From Bacteroidia bacterium (GTDB lineage Bacteria; Bacteroidota; Bacteroidia; J057): a DNA stretch of 64,000 nt. The notes beneath the pieces are model-generated. The model saw only the letters and a list, made by a program, of their open reading frames with translations, had not been told where the DNA came from and did no database searches. Position numbers and translations under genes: made by a program. The stretch spans positions 57,210-121,209 of the forward strand of contig JALEFZ010000056.1 of NCBI GenBank assembly GCA_022760475.1, given 5' to 3'. This document shows positions 17,816 to 26,630 of this stretch, in pieces (positions within the stretch are counted from its first letter, which is position 1; every line of letters begins with the position of its first letter).

Positions 17816-18022
17816 TAATACCCCTTCTTTTCTTGATTCTGAATGCTTTGAATCATAAAACTTAACCCAAAAATACCAGAATCATTCGGGCAAATCAGCC
17901 CTTGCTTTACAATAATGCGAAAATTAGACAAGTATGACAATGCCAATTAATTGGGAGTATTAAGGGAAAATGAATTTCAAAATTAACTTCCGGTAATAGG
18001 TGAAGATATTCCCATATTATTT

Positions 18023-18030
18023 TAATTTTG
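18023..18030 (+). promoter_or_regulatory. Predicted -7 promoter box abutting an ATG
   Basis: TAATTTTG ends four bases before the ATG at 18034. If used, transcription would begin at or near the A of the start codon, giving a leaderless or near-leaderless message. No -33 TTG was found, so this is tentative. Confidence 0.35.
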
Positions 18031-18033
18031 AAT

Positions 18034-19176
18034 ATGGACCGTTGGAAACAAACACTCATAATTTCCGGGGCTATACTGACCACTGCTGGAGTGGCAGCCC
18101 TTGTACTTGGAGGAATTGGCCTGCTGTTGGTCAGATTCTCTGCCCTCTTTATCTATCTGATCACCGCCTTGATTTTCACCCTCATGGGTAGGCCAATCAA
18201 AAGGTTTTTGGATAAACTAAAGGTTGGTAAATTTTCCATCCCAAATATGGTAAGTACCATCCTCACCCTGGTTGTACTCCTTGTCATATCCCTCGGAATA
18301 TTGGCATTCTTTGTTCCGCTGGTGGTAGATATTGCAGATCAGGTGCAAGACATAGATCCATCCTCAGTAGCAAGTGGCATGGAAGAACCCTTCAATCAAC
18401 TTAGAGAGTTCAATGCCAAATACAGACTATTTGAATTGAAAGAAGGAGAATCTCTGGAGCAACTGTTCTTGGATAATGTCCAAAGCATCGTCGAGCAGGT
18501 GAATATTAGCTCTTTGATTTCAGGAATACTGGGATTTGCGGGGAACTTTTTCGTTGGGGCATTCTCCATCATCTTCATTACCTTCTTTTTCCTGAATCAG
18601 AAGCAATTGCTTCCCAACATTGTCCATGCCATTACCCCAGAAGCCATAGAAGAAAAGGTAAACAACGCCCTCGAAAGCATAAAAAGCCTATTATCCAGGT
18701 ATTTTATTGGTGTAATTCTGGAAGTCCTGCTTGTGGGTGGTCTGGTCGCATTGGGACTTGGCATATTAGGCATCAAGAATGCCCTTTTCATTGGATATTT
18801 TGCTGGGGTATTCAACATCATTCCCTATCTAGGGCCTATCATTGGTGGCTCCATGACTGTGGCCATGACAACCATCAACACCCTCAGCCTAAACTTTTAT
18901 GAAGAAGCCTTTCCATTGATCGTTTTATCTCTGATTGTTTTTGTAGTTGTTCAGTTGATTGACAACTTCATCATCCAGCCATTCATCTACTCAAGTAGTG
19001 TAAAGGCACACCCATTAGAGATATTTCTGGTGATCATAGGTGCAGGCTTCATCGGAGGTGCTGCGGCCATGGTTTTAGCCATCCCGGTTTATACCATTTT
19101 GAGAGTTGTTGCCAGAGAATTTTTTAACAAATTTAAAATCGTGAGTTCGCTCACAGCCAGTATAGAAGAAGAATGA
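18034..19176 (+). CDS. AI-2E/PerM family membrane transporter
   Basis: I use ATG 18034 (380 residues, MDRWKQ) instead of the in-frame TTG two codons earlier. The protein has about seven to eight predicted helices and the family layout: two N-terminal helix pairs, a soluble loop of about 85 residues (VDIADQVQDIDP onward), then a C-terminal helical block with PYLGPIIGGSM and LIDNFIIQPFIYSSSVKAHP, strong signatures of the AI-2E (TqsA/PerM) family. Members are linked to autoinducer or ion export, but most are uncharacterised, so no substrate is proposed. It overlaps the downstream Nudix gene by four bases (ATGA). Confidence 0.88.
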   Translation: MDRWKQTLIISGAILTTAGVAALVLGGIGLLLVRFSALFIYLITALIFTLMGRPIKRFLDKLKVGKFSIPNMVSTILTLVVLLVISLGILAFFVPLVVDIADQVQDIDPSSVASGMEEPFNQLREFNAKYRLFELKEGESLEQLFLDNVQSIVEQVNISSLISGILGFAGNFFVGAFSIIFITFFFLNQKQLLPNIVHAITPEAIEEKVNNALESIKSLLSRYFIGVILEVLLVGGLVALGLGILGIKNALFIGYFAGVFNIIPYLGPIIGGSMTVAMTTINTLSLNFYEEAFPLIVLSLIVFVVVQLIDNFIIQPFIYSSSVKAHPLEIFLVIIGAGFIGGAAAMVLAIPVYTILRVVAREFFNKFKIVSSLTASIEEE

Positions 19177-19739
19177 ATCTTCCCCACCCTCAGGAAAACC
19201 CTTGGCAGATCAAAAGTTCCAAACTTATTTATGAAAATCCTTGGATTCGTGTAGATGAACATCAGGTAATCAACCCCTCAGGTAACCCTGGAATTTATGG
19301 GGTCGTCCACTTCCAGTCAAATGCTATTGGAGTGGTGCCCTACGAAAATGGAGAAATATGGATGGTAGGCCAGTACCGCTTTCCGCTGGAAGAGTATCAA
19401 TGGGAGATCCCCGAAGGGGGTGGGCCTTTCGATGAAGATCCCCTCGAAGCTGCAAAAAGAGAACTGAAAGAAGAAACCGGCTTGACAGCCAAAAATTGGG
19501 AGCCACTTCTTGAAATGAACCTTTCTAACTCCGTTTCTGATGAATGGGGCATCGTCTACCTGGCAACTGGTCTGGAATCAGGAATAGCAAGCCCAGAAGA
19601 AACCGAGGACCTACTGGTCAGGAAGGTCTCCCTTGAACTCGCCTATGAAATGGTTGAAAAAAGAATCATTCGAGACTCATTGACCGTAGGAGCTATCTAC
19701 AAAATGATGCTTCTAAAATTGCAAGGGAAGTTACCTTAA
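19173..19739 (+). CDS. Nudix hydrolase, ADP-ribose pyrophosphatase-like
   Basis: The 188-residue protein has a complete Nudix box: GGGPFDE..AAKRELKEETGL (about 90-110), every position of Gx5Ex7REUxEExGU being satisfied. The upstream sequence (WMVGQYRFP then WEIPEGG) is the arrangement seen in ADP-ribose/NDP-sugar pyrophosphatases such as NudF. Such enzymes hydrolyse nucleoside diphosphate derivatives in the cytoplasm. It overlaps the AI-2E-family gene by four bases and is followed nine bases later by a MazG-like gene, making a likely three-gene operon with two nucleotide-cleaning enzymes. Confidence 0.92.
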   Translation: MNLPHPQENPWQIKSSKLIYENPWIRVDEHQVINPSGNPGIYGVVHFQSNAIGVVPYENGEIWMVGQYRFPLEEYQWEIPEGGGPFDEDPLEAAKRELKEETGLTAKNWEPLLEMNLSNSVSDEWGIVYLATGLESGIASPEETEDLLVRKVSLELAYEMVEKRIIRDSLTVGAIYKMMLLKLQGKLP

Positions 19740-19748
19740 CTGAAACAC

Positions 19749-20072
19749 ATGGCTAAGCTACCAAAATCACCTTCTCTACCTGAACTACAGGCTTACCAAA
19801 TAGAAATAGCCAAAGAAAGAGGCTGGGATGACAACAAACCATTGGAGAGTTTTTTGCTTTTCAGCGAGGAAGTCGGAGAATTGGCTAAAGCCATCAGAAA
19901 TCGCCTTAAACTATTTCAAGAAGAAGGCAAAAGCTCTCCAAATGGGGAGCTTGAAGGAGAATTTGCAGATGTGCTTAGCTACCTTATTGAGTTGGCAAAC
20001 CAATTTGACATAAACCTGGAGGAAGTCTACAAGAAAAAGGAGGAAATAAATGCTTCCAGAAACTGGAATTAG
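19749..20072 (+). CDS. MazG-like nucleotide pyrophosphohydrolase
   Basis: The 107-residue protein is a single MazG-type all-alpha domain: a helix with SEEVGELAKAI (about 38-48, the metal-binding EExxE type) and a second with ELEGEFADVLSYLIELANQ (about 67-85, ExxD). One-domain MazG proteins hydrolyse NTPs or dNTPs, often removing non-canonical nucleotides. It follows the Nudix gene by nine bases in what looks like one transcript. Its TAG overlaps the stop of the subtilisin-like gene on the opposite strand (20069-20072). Confidence 0.88.
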   Translation: MAKLPKSPSLPELQAYQIEIAKERGWDDNKPLESFLLFSEEVGELAKAIRNRLKLFQEEGKSSPNGELEGEFADVLSYLIELANQFDINLEEVYKKKEEINASRNWN

Positions 20073-22168
20073 TGAAGCCATTTCCTGCTGATCCTACTTC
20101 CTTTGGAATCCGTGAATTGCAGGATATAAAGGCCTGAAGGGACTTCATTGACTGCAAAGTTTTCCTGAAAACTTCCATTCCGAACCTGGAACTCATAAAT
20201 CCCTGATAGCTTTCCGCTAAGATCCCTCATCTCCAATTTCAGAAGCCCGTTTTCTATTCCTTTCCCCCTAAGAGAAAGCATATCATTCCTAGAAGCAATG
20301 TCAATCCTGAAGTTGTTCTCTCGGTAAATTTCCAATTTGGAGGAGGCTGTTCTTGTCCCATCAATCCCAACCCAGAAAATTTGATAGGAAGAACTTCCCA
20401 GCAATGGTTTGTCATCTATAAAGCTGTATTCTTTTTCCTTGTGAATGTTTAATTCTTGATAAAATCTATCATTCCTCCACAGTTCGAAATGACTTCCGTC
20501 CTGCTGTACTGCTTCCCATGTCAACAGGACTTTGTTACCTAGGTTTTCAGTTTCAAAGTTGAGCCAAAGGACAGGCAATATGGTATCCTGCACTGCACTG
20601 ACAGCTGCATATGCATTTATTCTACCATGCCCAAAGATGGTATCAAAACCAGTAACTCCCATGTCGATGGCAGTGCGTTTGACGATTTCCATGATGGTAT
20701 CCGCGAGCATATTGGGATCTTCCTTGATCATCAAGGCAACGACTCCCGTCACCTGGGATGTCGCAGAAGAAGTACCTCCAAACTGTCGTGAAAAGTTTAT
20801 GTCTGATATATCAACTGCCCCGACATAATTTAACCCATTGGCTCCCATTCGATCTGTTACCCTGACTCCAAGGTCGTTCGCTGTACTGGCAGAAGGGGCA
20901 ACTACGTCAATTTCAGGTCCTGTATTGGCATAATTCGAATGGTTTCCATTTTTATCAATGGCACCTGCAGTAAGGGTGCTTGCCAGGTTTCCGGGAAACC
21001 TCACACAACCGGTATCATTTCCTGCAGCAAAAACCATCACGGTTCCCAAGCCTCCACGGCCATGTGTCAGCGCACTATCAATTGCATCTGTAAGCACTGG
21101 AAATGGATTGTTCAGACAGGATGGGTAGCCATAGGCATTATTCATCACTTCGGCACCGTTTCTGTAAGCCCATAGGATGGCATTAGATACTTCTACTACA
21201 TTTGTAGGTGTAACTACCAAAGGAAAATAAATTGGTAAAATTCGTGCGTCCTGAGCCAGTCCTCGAATACCTGTATTGTTATCGTGCAGGGCTCCAATAA
21301 TCCCTGCACATGCTTGCCCATGCATCTCTACGGCCAGGTAAGGATTCCCACTAACTGTAAGGTTATAGGCAGAGTATCCTGACATCAGGCGGCTGTTTCC
21401 AAGGGTATCCTGCAGGTCGAGGTGAGCCTCTACCCCATTATCCACCACCGCAACAATTGGCTGATAATTTGTCGATAGCAATGCCCAAGCCTCTGGAGCA
21501 TTGATATCAATATTCGAAGTTCCGGCCACACCATCGATAAGCTGCCCAGTATTATTCAGGTAAAATTGATCTGAATAAAGGGGATCATTCATGGGCTCCA
21601 TCCTTGCATAAAAGTCAGGGTGTACCCAGTGAAACATCTCTGTTGCAGCCAAGTCTTGGCTGATCTTCAGGCTTTGTGCTGGATCAGATAGCCTAATCAG
21701 CTTTAAACCTTCAGAGGAAGAAATTATATATGCCCCCGGATAGTCTGCCAGTATCCCTTCCAATAATAATTCTGAAAAATATTGATTTGGGCTGAATACA
21801 ATGTTCTTACTTAGCCATAGCTCCATGCCATCTTTTGTCTTAAGTGAATAGTTCGCATGAAGTAAGTTTTTTGAATCATTTAACAGGCTGCCAAGCTCCT
21901 CTTCTAAAGGAGTAACCTCCAGGTCGCTGGGAAAACCAAGGAAAAAATGATCCGAAGGAATTAACCTTGGCTCTATCGTAATAGCCTCCAGGGCGTCAGC
22001 CCTGAAAAGCTCTTCTGCCAGGGCAGAATCCTTGGTATAAATATGAACACTTCGTACATTTTTGTACAACTCAACTTTTTGATCTCCAGCCATGTAATAA
22101 TCAGCCTGGGCTTGAAGGAAGGCCATGGCCAAAAACTGTAGAGCAAGAAATAGGGGTAACTTTCTCAT
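20069..22168 (-). CDS. Secreted subtilisin-like (S8) serine protease with T9SS sorting domain
   Basis: The 699-residue product has a signal peptide (1-20) and a propeptide (to about 190), then an S8 domain with all catalytic residues: Asp243 in VAVVDNGVE, His283 in MHGQACAGI, the oxyanion Asn384 in AAGND, and Ser467 in GGTSSATS. The final 75 residues (RIDIASRNDMLSLRG onward, ending SRISRKWLH) fit a T9SS type A sorting domain after a short fibronectin-like linker. It is expected to be exported across the outer membrane and either anchored or released, degrading proteins for nutrition. It has its own upstream region of about 290 bases before the divergent CCA gene. Confidence 0.9.
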   Translation of the reverse strand: MRKLPLFLALQFLAMAFLQAQADYYMAGDQKVELYKNVRSVHIYTKDSALAEELFRADALEAITIEPRLIPSDHFFLGFPSDLEVTPLEEELGSLLNDSKNLLHANYSLKTKDGMELWLSKNIVFSPNQYFSELLLEGILADYPGAYIISSSEGLKLIRLSDPAQSLKISQDLAATEMFHWVHPDFYARMEPMNDPLYSDQFYLNNTGQLIDGVAGTSNIDINAPEAWALLSTNYQPIVAVVDNGVEAHLDLQDTLGNSRLMSGYSAYNLTVSGNPYLAVEMHGQACAGIIGALHDNNTGIRGLAQDARILPIYFPLVVTPTNVVEVSNAILWAYRNGAEVMNNAYGYPSCLNNPFPVLTDAIDSALTHGRGGLGTVMVFAAGNDTGCVRFPGNLASTLTAGAIDKNGNHSNYANTGPEIDVVAPSASTANDLGVRVTDRMGANGLNYVGAVDISDINFSRQFGGTSSATSQVTGVVALMIKEDPNMLADTIMEIVKRTAIDMGVTGFDTIFGHGRINAYAAVSAVQDTILPVLWLNFETENLGNKVLLTWEAVQQDGSHFELWRNDRFYQELNIHKEKEYSFIDDKPLLGSSSYQIFWVGIDGTRTASSKLEIYRENNFRIDIASRNDMLSLRGKGIENGLLKLEMRDLSGKLSGIYEFQVRNGSFQENFAVNEVPSGLYILQFTDSKGSRISRKWLH

Positions 22169-22433
22169 TCCATTATTTTATAGAAAAAGGAGTATACGAA
22201 TAGGCAGAGGCGTCCTGGCTTAAAAACAAAATTACGAAATAAATTTTTAGATAATTGTTAAGCAGGAATAAATTTATGTTTTATGCAATTTCCCTAATTG
22301 CAGTTTATAAATTGACTGATAGCCAGTGATAAATTCGGGCTTCATCAAGACTCAACATAAAAATACCAAGGTAAATAATAGATTCGGGGCAAAAGTGTTT
22401 TCAAAGCAGTCCACAAAAAATCCTGATTTTCCC

Positions 22434-22441
22434 TAATTTTG
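22434..22441 (+). promoter_or_regulatory. Predicted -7 promoter box for the CCA-adding enzyme gene
   Basis: TAATTTTG ends 17 bases before the ATG at 22459 and matches TAnnTTTG. No clear -33 TTG is present. Confidence 0.4.
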
Positions 22442-22458
22442 TCGATAGATGCAGTTAT

Positions 22459-23865
22459 ATGAATTTGAAAGAAGCCGTTAAGGACAAAATTTTTAGGGTA
22501 TTAAGCGAATGTGCAGAGGAAATGGACTTACCTTCCTTTGTAATTGGTGGTTACGTAAGAGATCATTTGCTGGGAAGACCTTGCAAAGATATTGATATAG
22601 TGGTAGAAGGTCGAGGGATAGATCTTGCGAGGGCATTTGGAAGGAAAATCCATGCAAAGGATGTCATAACCTACGAGAATTTTGGAACGGCCATGGTTCG
22701 AATGGACGACTATGAGGTAGAATTTGTAGGTGCAAGAAAGGAAAGTTATCGAAGAGAAAGCCGCAAGCCCATAGTTGAAGAGGGAAGTCTGAGAGATGAC
22801 CAATTGAGGAGAGATTTTACCATTAATGCCCTTTCAATAAGCCTGAACAAAGAGGACTTTGGATTGCTTCATGATCCATTCGAGGGGCTGGAAGACTTAC
22901 GACACAGACTTATTCGCACCCCGACCAATCCAGATATTACCTTTTCTGACGATCCACTCAGAATGCTTAGGGCAATAAGATTTGCCAGTCAGCTACATTT
23001 CCACATACTTCCAGAGACCCTGGAGGCCATAGAAAAAAATGCTCATCGCATAGAAATTATTTCCCAGGAAAGGATCACCACCGAGCTAAATAAAATAATT
23101 CTCTCCCCCAGACCCTCGACAGGTTTTAAACTGCTGTTCAAAACAGGTCTGCTAAAGCGAATATTCCCTGAATTATTCAAAATGCATGGTGTAGACTACA
23201 AAGAAGGAAGGGGACACAAGGATAATTTTTACCATACGCTTCAGGTATTGGATAATGTAGCCGAAAAATCAGACAAGCTCTGGCTAAGGTGGGTGGCTAT
23301 CCTCCACGATATAGCAAAGCCATTAACCAAACGATTTGATAAAGTAAGGGGCTGGACATTCGATGGGCATGAAGATAAGGGTGCAAGGATGGTTCCCAAG
23401 ATCTTCAGGCGAATGAAGTTGCCCATGAATGAGGACATGAAATACGTCCAAAAACTTGTTCAACTTCACCAAAGACCCATCGCACTTGTAACCGAAGAGG
23501 TTTCGGATAGTGCCATTCGCCGTATTGTAGTTGATGCAGGTGAAGACCTACAAGACTTGCTGGATTTCTGTAGGGCAGACATCACCTCAAAAAATGATAA
23601 AAAAGTAGCACGCTTCCTCGATAACTATGAGAAACTCGAAGCTCGTATTCATGAAGTCCTAGAAAGAGATAACCTCAGAAATTGGCAACCTCCCGTGGAT
23701 GGAAAAACGATAATGACGATCTTCAAGATTCCTCCCTCACGGACTGTAGGTCAGATCAAAAATGAAATTCGGGAAGCCATATTGGAAGGTATCATCCCTA
23801 ACGACAAGGACGCTGCCCTCCAATTCATGCATGAAATAGCCCACAAGTATATTCAGCAATCCTGA
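22459..23865 (+). CDS. CCA tRNA nucleotidyltransferase with HD domain
   Basis: The 468-residue protein has the class II nucleotidyltransferase head: GGYVRD at 30-35 and the metal-binding DID at 44-46 (Asp44, Asp46), followed by RRDFTINAL and DPLRMLRAIRFASQL, the family's hallmark segments. A C-terminal HD domain is present (WVAILHDIAKP with His and Asp, then GHEDKGA), as in many bacterial CCA-adding enzymes or poly(A) polymerase-like relatives. It adds or repairs the CCA end of tRNAs, with the HD part able to remove phosphates. A good hairpin terminator lies about 75 bases after the stop. Confidence 0.92.
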   Translation: MNLKEAVKDKIFRVLSECAEEMDLPSFVIGGYVRDHLLGRPCKDIDIVVEGRGIDLARAFGRKIHAKDVITYENFGTAMVRMDDYEVEFVGARKESYRRESRKPIVEEGSLRDDQLRRDFTINALSISLNKEDFGLLHDPFEGLEDLRHRLIRTPTNPDITFSDDPLRMLRAIRFASQLHFHILPETLEAIEKNAHRIEIISQERITTELNKIILSPRPSTGFKLLFKTGLLKRIFPELFKMHGVDYKEGRGHKDNFYHTLQVLDNVAEKSDKLWLRWVAILHDIAKPLTKRFDKVRGWTFDGHEDKGARMVPKIFRRMKLPMNEDMKYVQKLVQLHQRPIALVTEEVSDSAIRRIVVDAGEDLQDLLDFCRADITSKNDKKVARFLDNYEKLEARIHEVLERDNLRNWQPPVDGKTIMTIFKIPPSRTVGQIKNEIREAILEGIIPNDKDAALQFMHEIAHKYIQQS

Positions 23866-23934
23866 TTTTGAATATGATGCCCATCCGCTCACTCAATTAA
23901 GCTGCTTCGATCCTGCTAATCTGGAACTAGTAGG

Positions 23935-23963
23935 AAAAACTGCTTGCTTCCAGGCAGGTTTTT
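23935..23963 (+). terminator. Rho-independent terminator after the CCA-adding enzyme gene
   Basis: A seven-base stem CTGCTTG / CAGGCAG (one G-U pair) with loop CTTC is followed by GTTTTT; the five A bases before the stem could also make it work on the other strand. It lies about 75 bases after the stop at 23865. Confidence 0.65.
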
Positions 23964-24018
23964 GCAGTTCTGGTTGTATATTGTTTAATACTTTGCGACA
24001 CAAACAAATTACCGTATC

Positions 24019-24639
24019 ATGCGATTGATATCCTTATTTATCTTCCTAAGTATCTCACTGTCTGGCTTTTCACAAAAGTACATTGGAATCAGGTTCGCCT
24101 CTGATATTAATTATTTTCCAAATGTTGACAGGGTAGAACTGGTGGAAAATGCCTTCACTACCGGTAAACTGGGGCTATATTATGCCAACTACCAAAAGGC
24201 CAGCGGATTTGAATTGGGATTGAATGTCAATTATAAAGATGGAAATGACAAGGGATTCCCAAACTTGCCAGTAGTCATGAGAGATTGGGGGCAAGATCAA
24301 AATGTAGGATACCTGGGTGTAGAAATGGACTTTAAAGCCGGTCCCAGGATTTGGCCTATCTACCCAAAGATTGGCTATGTTCTTGGGTATCGTTTTACCC
24401 AAATTGGTTTCATCACCGACCCTCAATCCGAAAACAAAATAAATCCCTGGTACCTAATGCTTCCATTTGGCGTTTCAGCCAACCTCCCAACTCAATGGGG
24501 CCTTGTAGGCTTTGGAGGATTCTTCAATATCGGTGTACTCAACGTAGTGAACCTCCCCGACCAATTTAGCCTAAGAGATGGCGGAAGACATAGGAGTTTT
24601 ACCTTTGAGATGACCATGTCAATTGAAAACAGGAAGTAG
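24019..24639 (+). CDS. Small secreted outer-membrane beta-barrel-like protein
   Basis: The 206-residue protein has a signal peptide (about 1-18, ending GFSQ). The mature part alternates aromatic and glycine residues in short strands (KYIGIRFAS, KLGLYYANY, FELGLNVNY, GVSANLPTQWGLVGFGGFFNIGVLN), which fits a small outer-membrane barrel of the kind common in Bacteroidota. It ends FTFEMTMSIENRK. I recognise no named family. A TTAATACTTTGC sequence at 23985-23996 upstream may be its promoter. Confidence 0.7.
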   Translation: MRLISLFIFLSISLSGFSQKYIGIRFASDINYFPNVDRVELVENAFTTGKLGLYYANYQKASGFELGLNVNYKDGNDKGFPNLPVVMRDWGQDQNVGYLGVEMDFKAGPRIWPIYPKIGYVLGYRFTQIGFITDPQSENKINPWYLMLPFGVSANLPTQWGLVGFGGFFNIGVLNVVNLPDQFSLRDGGRHRSFTFEMTMSIENRK

Positions 24640-24734
24640 ACATACTTTCAAAACTTTTAATACATTCTATAACTTTTATTTGATTAATGGGTTTTATGTT
24701 TGATTTGATATTAATTTGAGATAAAAATCAAGCA

Positions 24735-26579
24735 TTGAAATACAAAAGCCTTAGACAGTGCGTCAATGACCTCGAAAAACACGGACAGCTCGTTCGGGTA
24801 AAAGAGGAAATCGACCCAAACCTTGAGATTGCGGAAATACAGCGCAGGCTATACCTCAGCCAAGGCCCAGCAGTTTTATTTGAGAATGTTAAAGGCAGTA
24901 AATTCCCTGCCTTGGCAAATTTGTATGGGACAGTAGATCGCATGCATTTCATTTTCAGGTCTACCATCAAGCAAGTAAAAAAAATTGTAAAGCTAAAAGC
25001 TGATCCCAGTAGCTTTTTCAAAGCTCCTCATAAGTTTCTGGATACCCCCTTTGTAGCGGTAAATGCCCTCCCTATAAAAGCACGCTTCAGGAAGCCCATC
25101 CTCCATGCAACCACCACCCTGGATCAGTTGCCTCAGATAAAATCCTGGCCAATGGATGGAGGCCCTTATGTCCTGCTCCCTCAAGTATATACGGAGGACC
25201 CTGAAAGTCCAGGAGTCATGAAATCTAACTTGGGAATGTACAGGGTACAAATCGCAGGAAACGATTATATCCCTAACAAAGAGATCGGTGTACATTACCA
25301 AATTCATAGAGGAATTGGTGTTCACCATACAAAGGCTGCTGCCAAAGGTGAGAAACTCAAAGTGAGCGTCTTCGTAGGCGGCCCCCCGGCGCATTCTTTT
25401 GGGGCAGTCATGCCCTTACCTGAAGGACTGACAGAATTGATGTTCTATGGCTTGTTTGCAGGAAGGAATTTCAGATATCTCAGAAAAAATGGACATACCC
25501 TTTCCTCGGATGCTGATTTTGTCATCACAGGAACCATCGACCCTACAAGGACAAAACCCGAAGGTCCATTTGGAGATCACCTGGGCTACTACAGCCTTCA
25601 ACATGAATTTCCTGTGATGGAAATCGAGCAGGTTTACCATCGAAAGGACGCCATATGGCCCTTTACGGTAGTTGGAAGGCCTCCACAAGAAGACACCAGC
25701 TTCGGAGAAATGATCCACGAGGTAACCAAAGACATGGTTCCCGTTTCGGTACCCGGGCTGCATGCCATGCATGCAGTCGATGCTGCAGGAGTACATCCTC
25801 TTCTTTTGACCATAGGAAGTGAGAGGTATGTACCATACAAAGAGCGATATCCGCAGGAGCTATTGACAGTAGCCAATGCAGTCCTTGGTTTTGGGCAGGC
25901 TTCACTCGCCAAGTACCTCATGATACTGGCCAAGGAAGATAATCCTCCTTCTATAGATGACATCGAGGCATTCTTCACATTCATGCTAGAGCGCATTGAT
26001 TGGAAGAGGGACCTCCATTTTCAGACCAGAACCACCATGGATACCCTTGATTATTCAGGAACTGGTCTTAATCAGGGCTCTAAGGTAGTCATGGCTGCTG
26101 CTGGCAAAGCCATCAGAGAACTCGGAACAGATCTCCCTGATGGATTTTCGTTGCCCATGGGCTTTAGCGAACCCAAATGGGCCATGCCAGGCATATTGGC
26201 AGTTTCTGGACCCAAATTTTCAGATCCAGAAGCAGGAGAAAGACAAGCCAAGCAATTGGAATCCAGCCTTGGAAACATTGCTGGTATAGATAAAGTCCCC
26301 ATGATTGTCCTTTGCGATGACTCAGACTTTACGTCAAGAAATTTGAATAACTTCCTTTGGACTACATTTACAAGATCCAATCCCTCTCATGACATCTATG
26401 GAGTGGGGAGTTTCACCGAACATAAGCATTGGGGTTGCACGGGTCCATTGATCATTGATGCCCGAATCAAGCCTCACCATGCTCCACCCCTGGTAGAAAA
26501 TCCTGAGGTAAGCAAACGGGTAGATGAACTCATGGCAAGTGGGGGACCACTTCACGGAATTATCAAAGGAGATTTTTAG
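24735..26579 (+). CDS. UbiD-family (prenylated FMN) decarboxylase
   Basis: The 614-residue protein belongs to the UbiD/UbiD-like family: N-terminal LRQCVNDLEKHGQLVRV and EIAEIQRR, an NLGMYRVQ segment (arginine of the catalytic triad), then HRGIGVHH, and PEGPFGDHLGYYS (glutamate region) and TSFGEMIHE. These enzymes use prenylated FMN, made by a UbiX flavin prenyltransferase, to (de)carboxylate aromatic or unsaturated acids. In this phylum a UbiD paralogue may serve menaquinone synthesis, but the pathway is not shown here and no ubiX is in the window. The start is a TTG at 24735 because an in-frame TGA sits five codons upstream. Confidence 0.88.
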   Translation: MKYKSLRQCVNDLEKHGQLVRVKEEIDPNLEIAEIQRRLYLSQGPAVLFENVKGSKFPALANLYGTVDRMHFIFRSTIKQVKKIVKLKADPSSFFKAPHKFLDTPFVAVNALPIKARFRKPILHATTTLDQLPQIKSWPMDGGPYVLLPQVYTEDPESPGVMKSNLGMYRVQIAGNDYIPNKEIGVHYQIHRGIGVHHTKAAAKGEKLKVSVFVGGPPAHSFGAVMPLPEGLTELMFYGLFAGRNFRYLRKNGHTLSSDADFVITGTIDPTRTKPEGPFGDHLGYYSLQHEFPVMEIEQVYHRKDAIWPFTVVGRPPQEDTSFGEMIHEVTKDMVPVSVPGLHAMHAVDAAGVHPLLLTIGSERYVPYKERYPQELLTVANAVLGFGQASLAKYLMILAKEDNPPSIDDIEAFFTFMLERIDWKRDLHFQTRTTMDTLDYSGTGLNQGSKVVMAAAGKAIRELGTDLPDGFSLPMGFSEPKWAMPGILAVSGPKFSDPEAGERQAKQLESSLGNIAGIDKVPMIVLCDDSDFTSRNLNNFLWTTFTRSNPSHDIYGVGSFTEHKHWGCTGPLIIDARIKPHHAPPLVENPEVSKRVDELMASGGPLHGIIKGDF

Positions 26580-26600
26580 AAGATTCTTAAACCCAACTGC

Positions 26601-26629
26601 AAAAAAGAAAGCTGCTTTTTAAACAGCTT
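26601..26629 (-). terminator. Possible terminator of the TPR/HisKA gene
   Basis: Read on the minus strand, AAGCTG and CAGCTT form a six-base stem with a nine-base loop directly after the stop, followed by TTTCTTTTTT. The stem is short, so this is tentative. Confidence 0.4.
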
Positions 26630-26630
26630 C

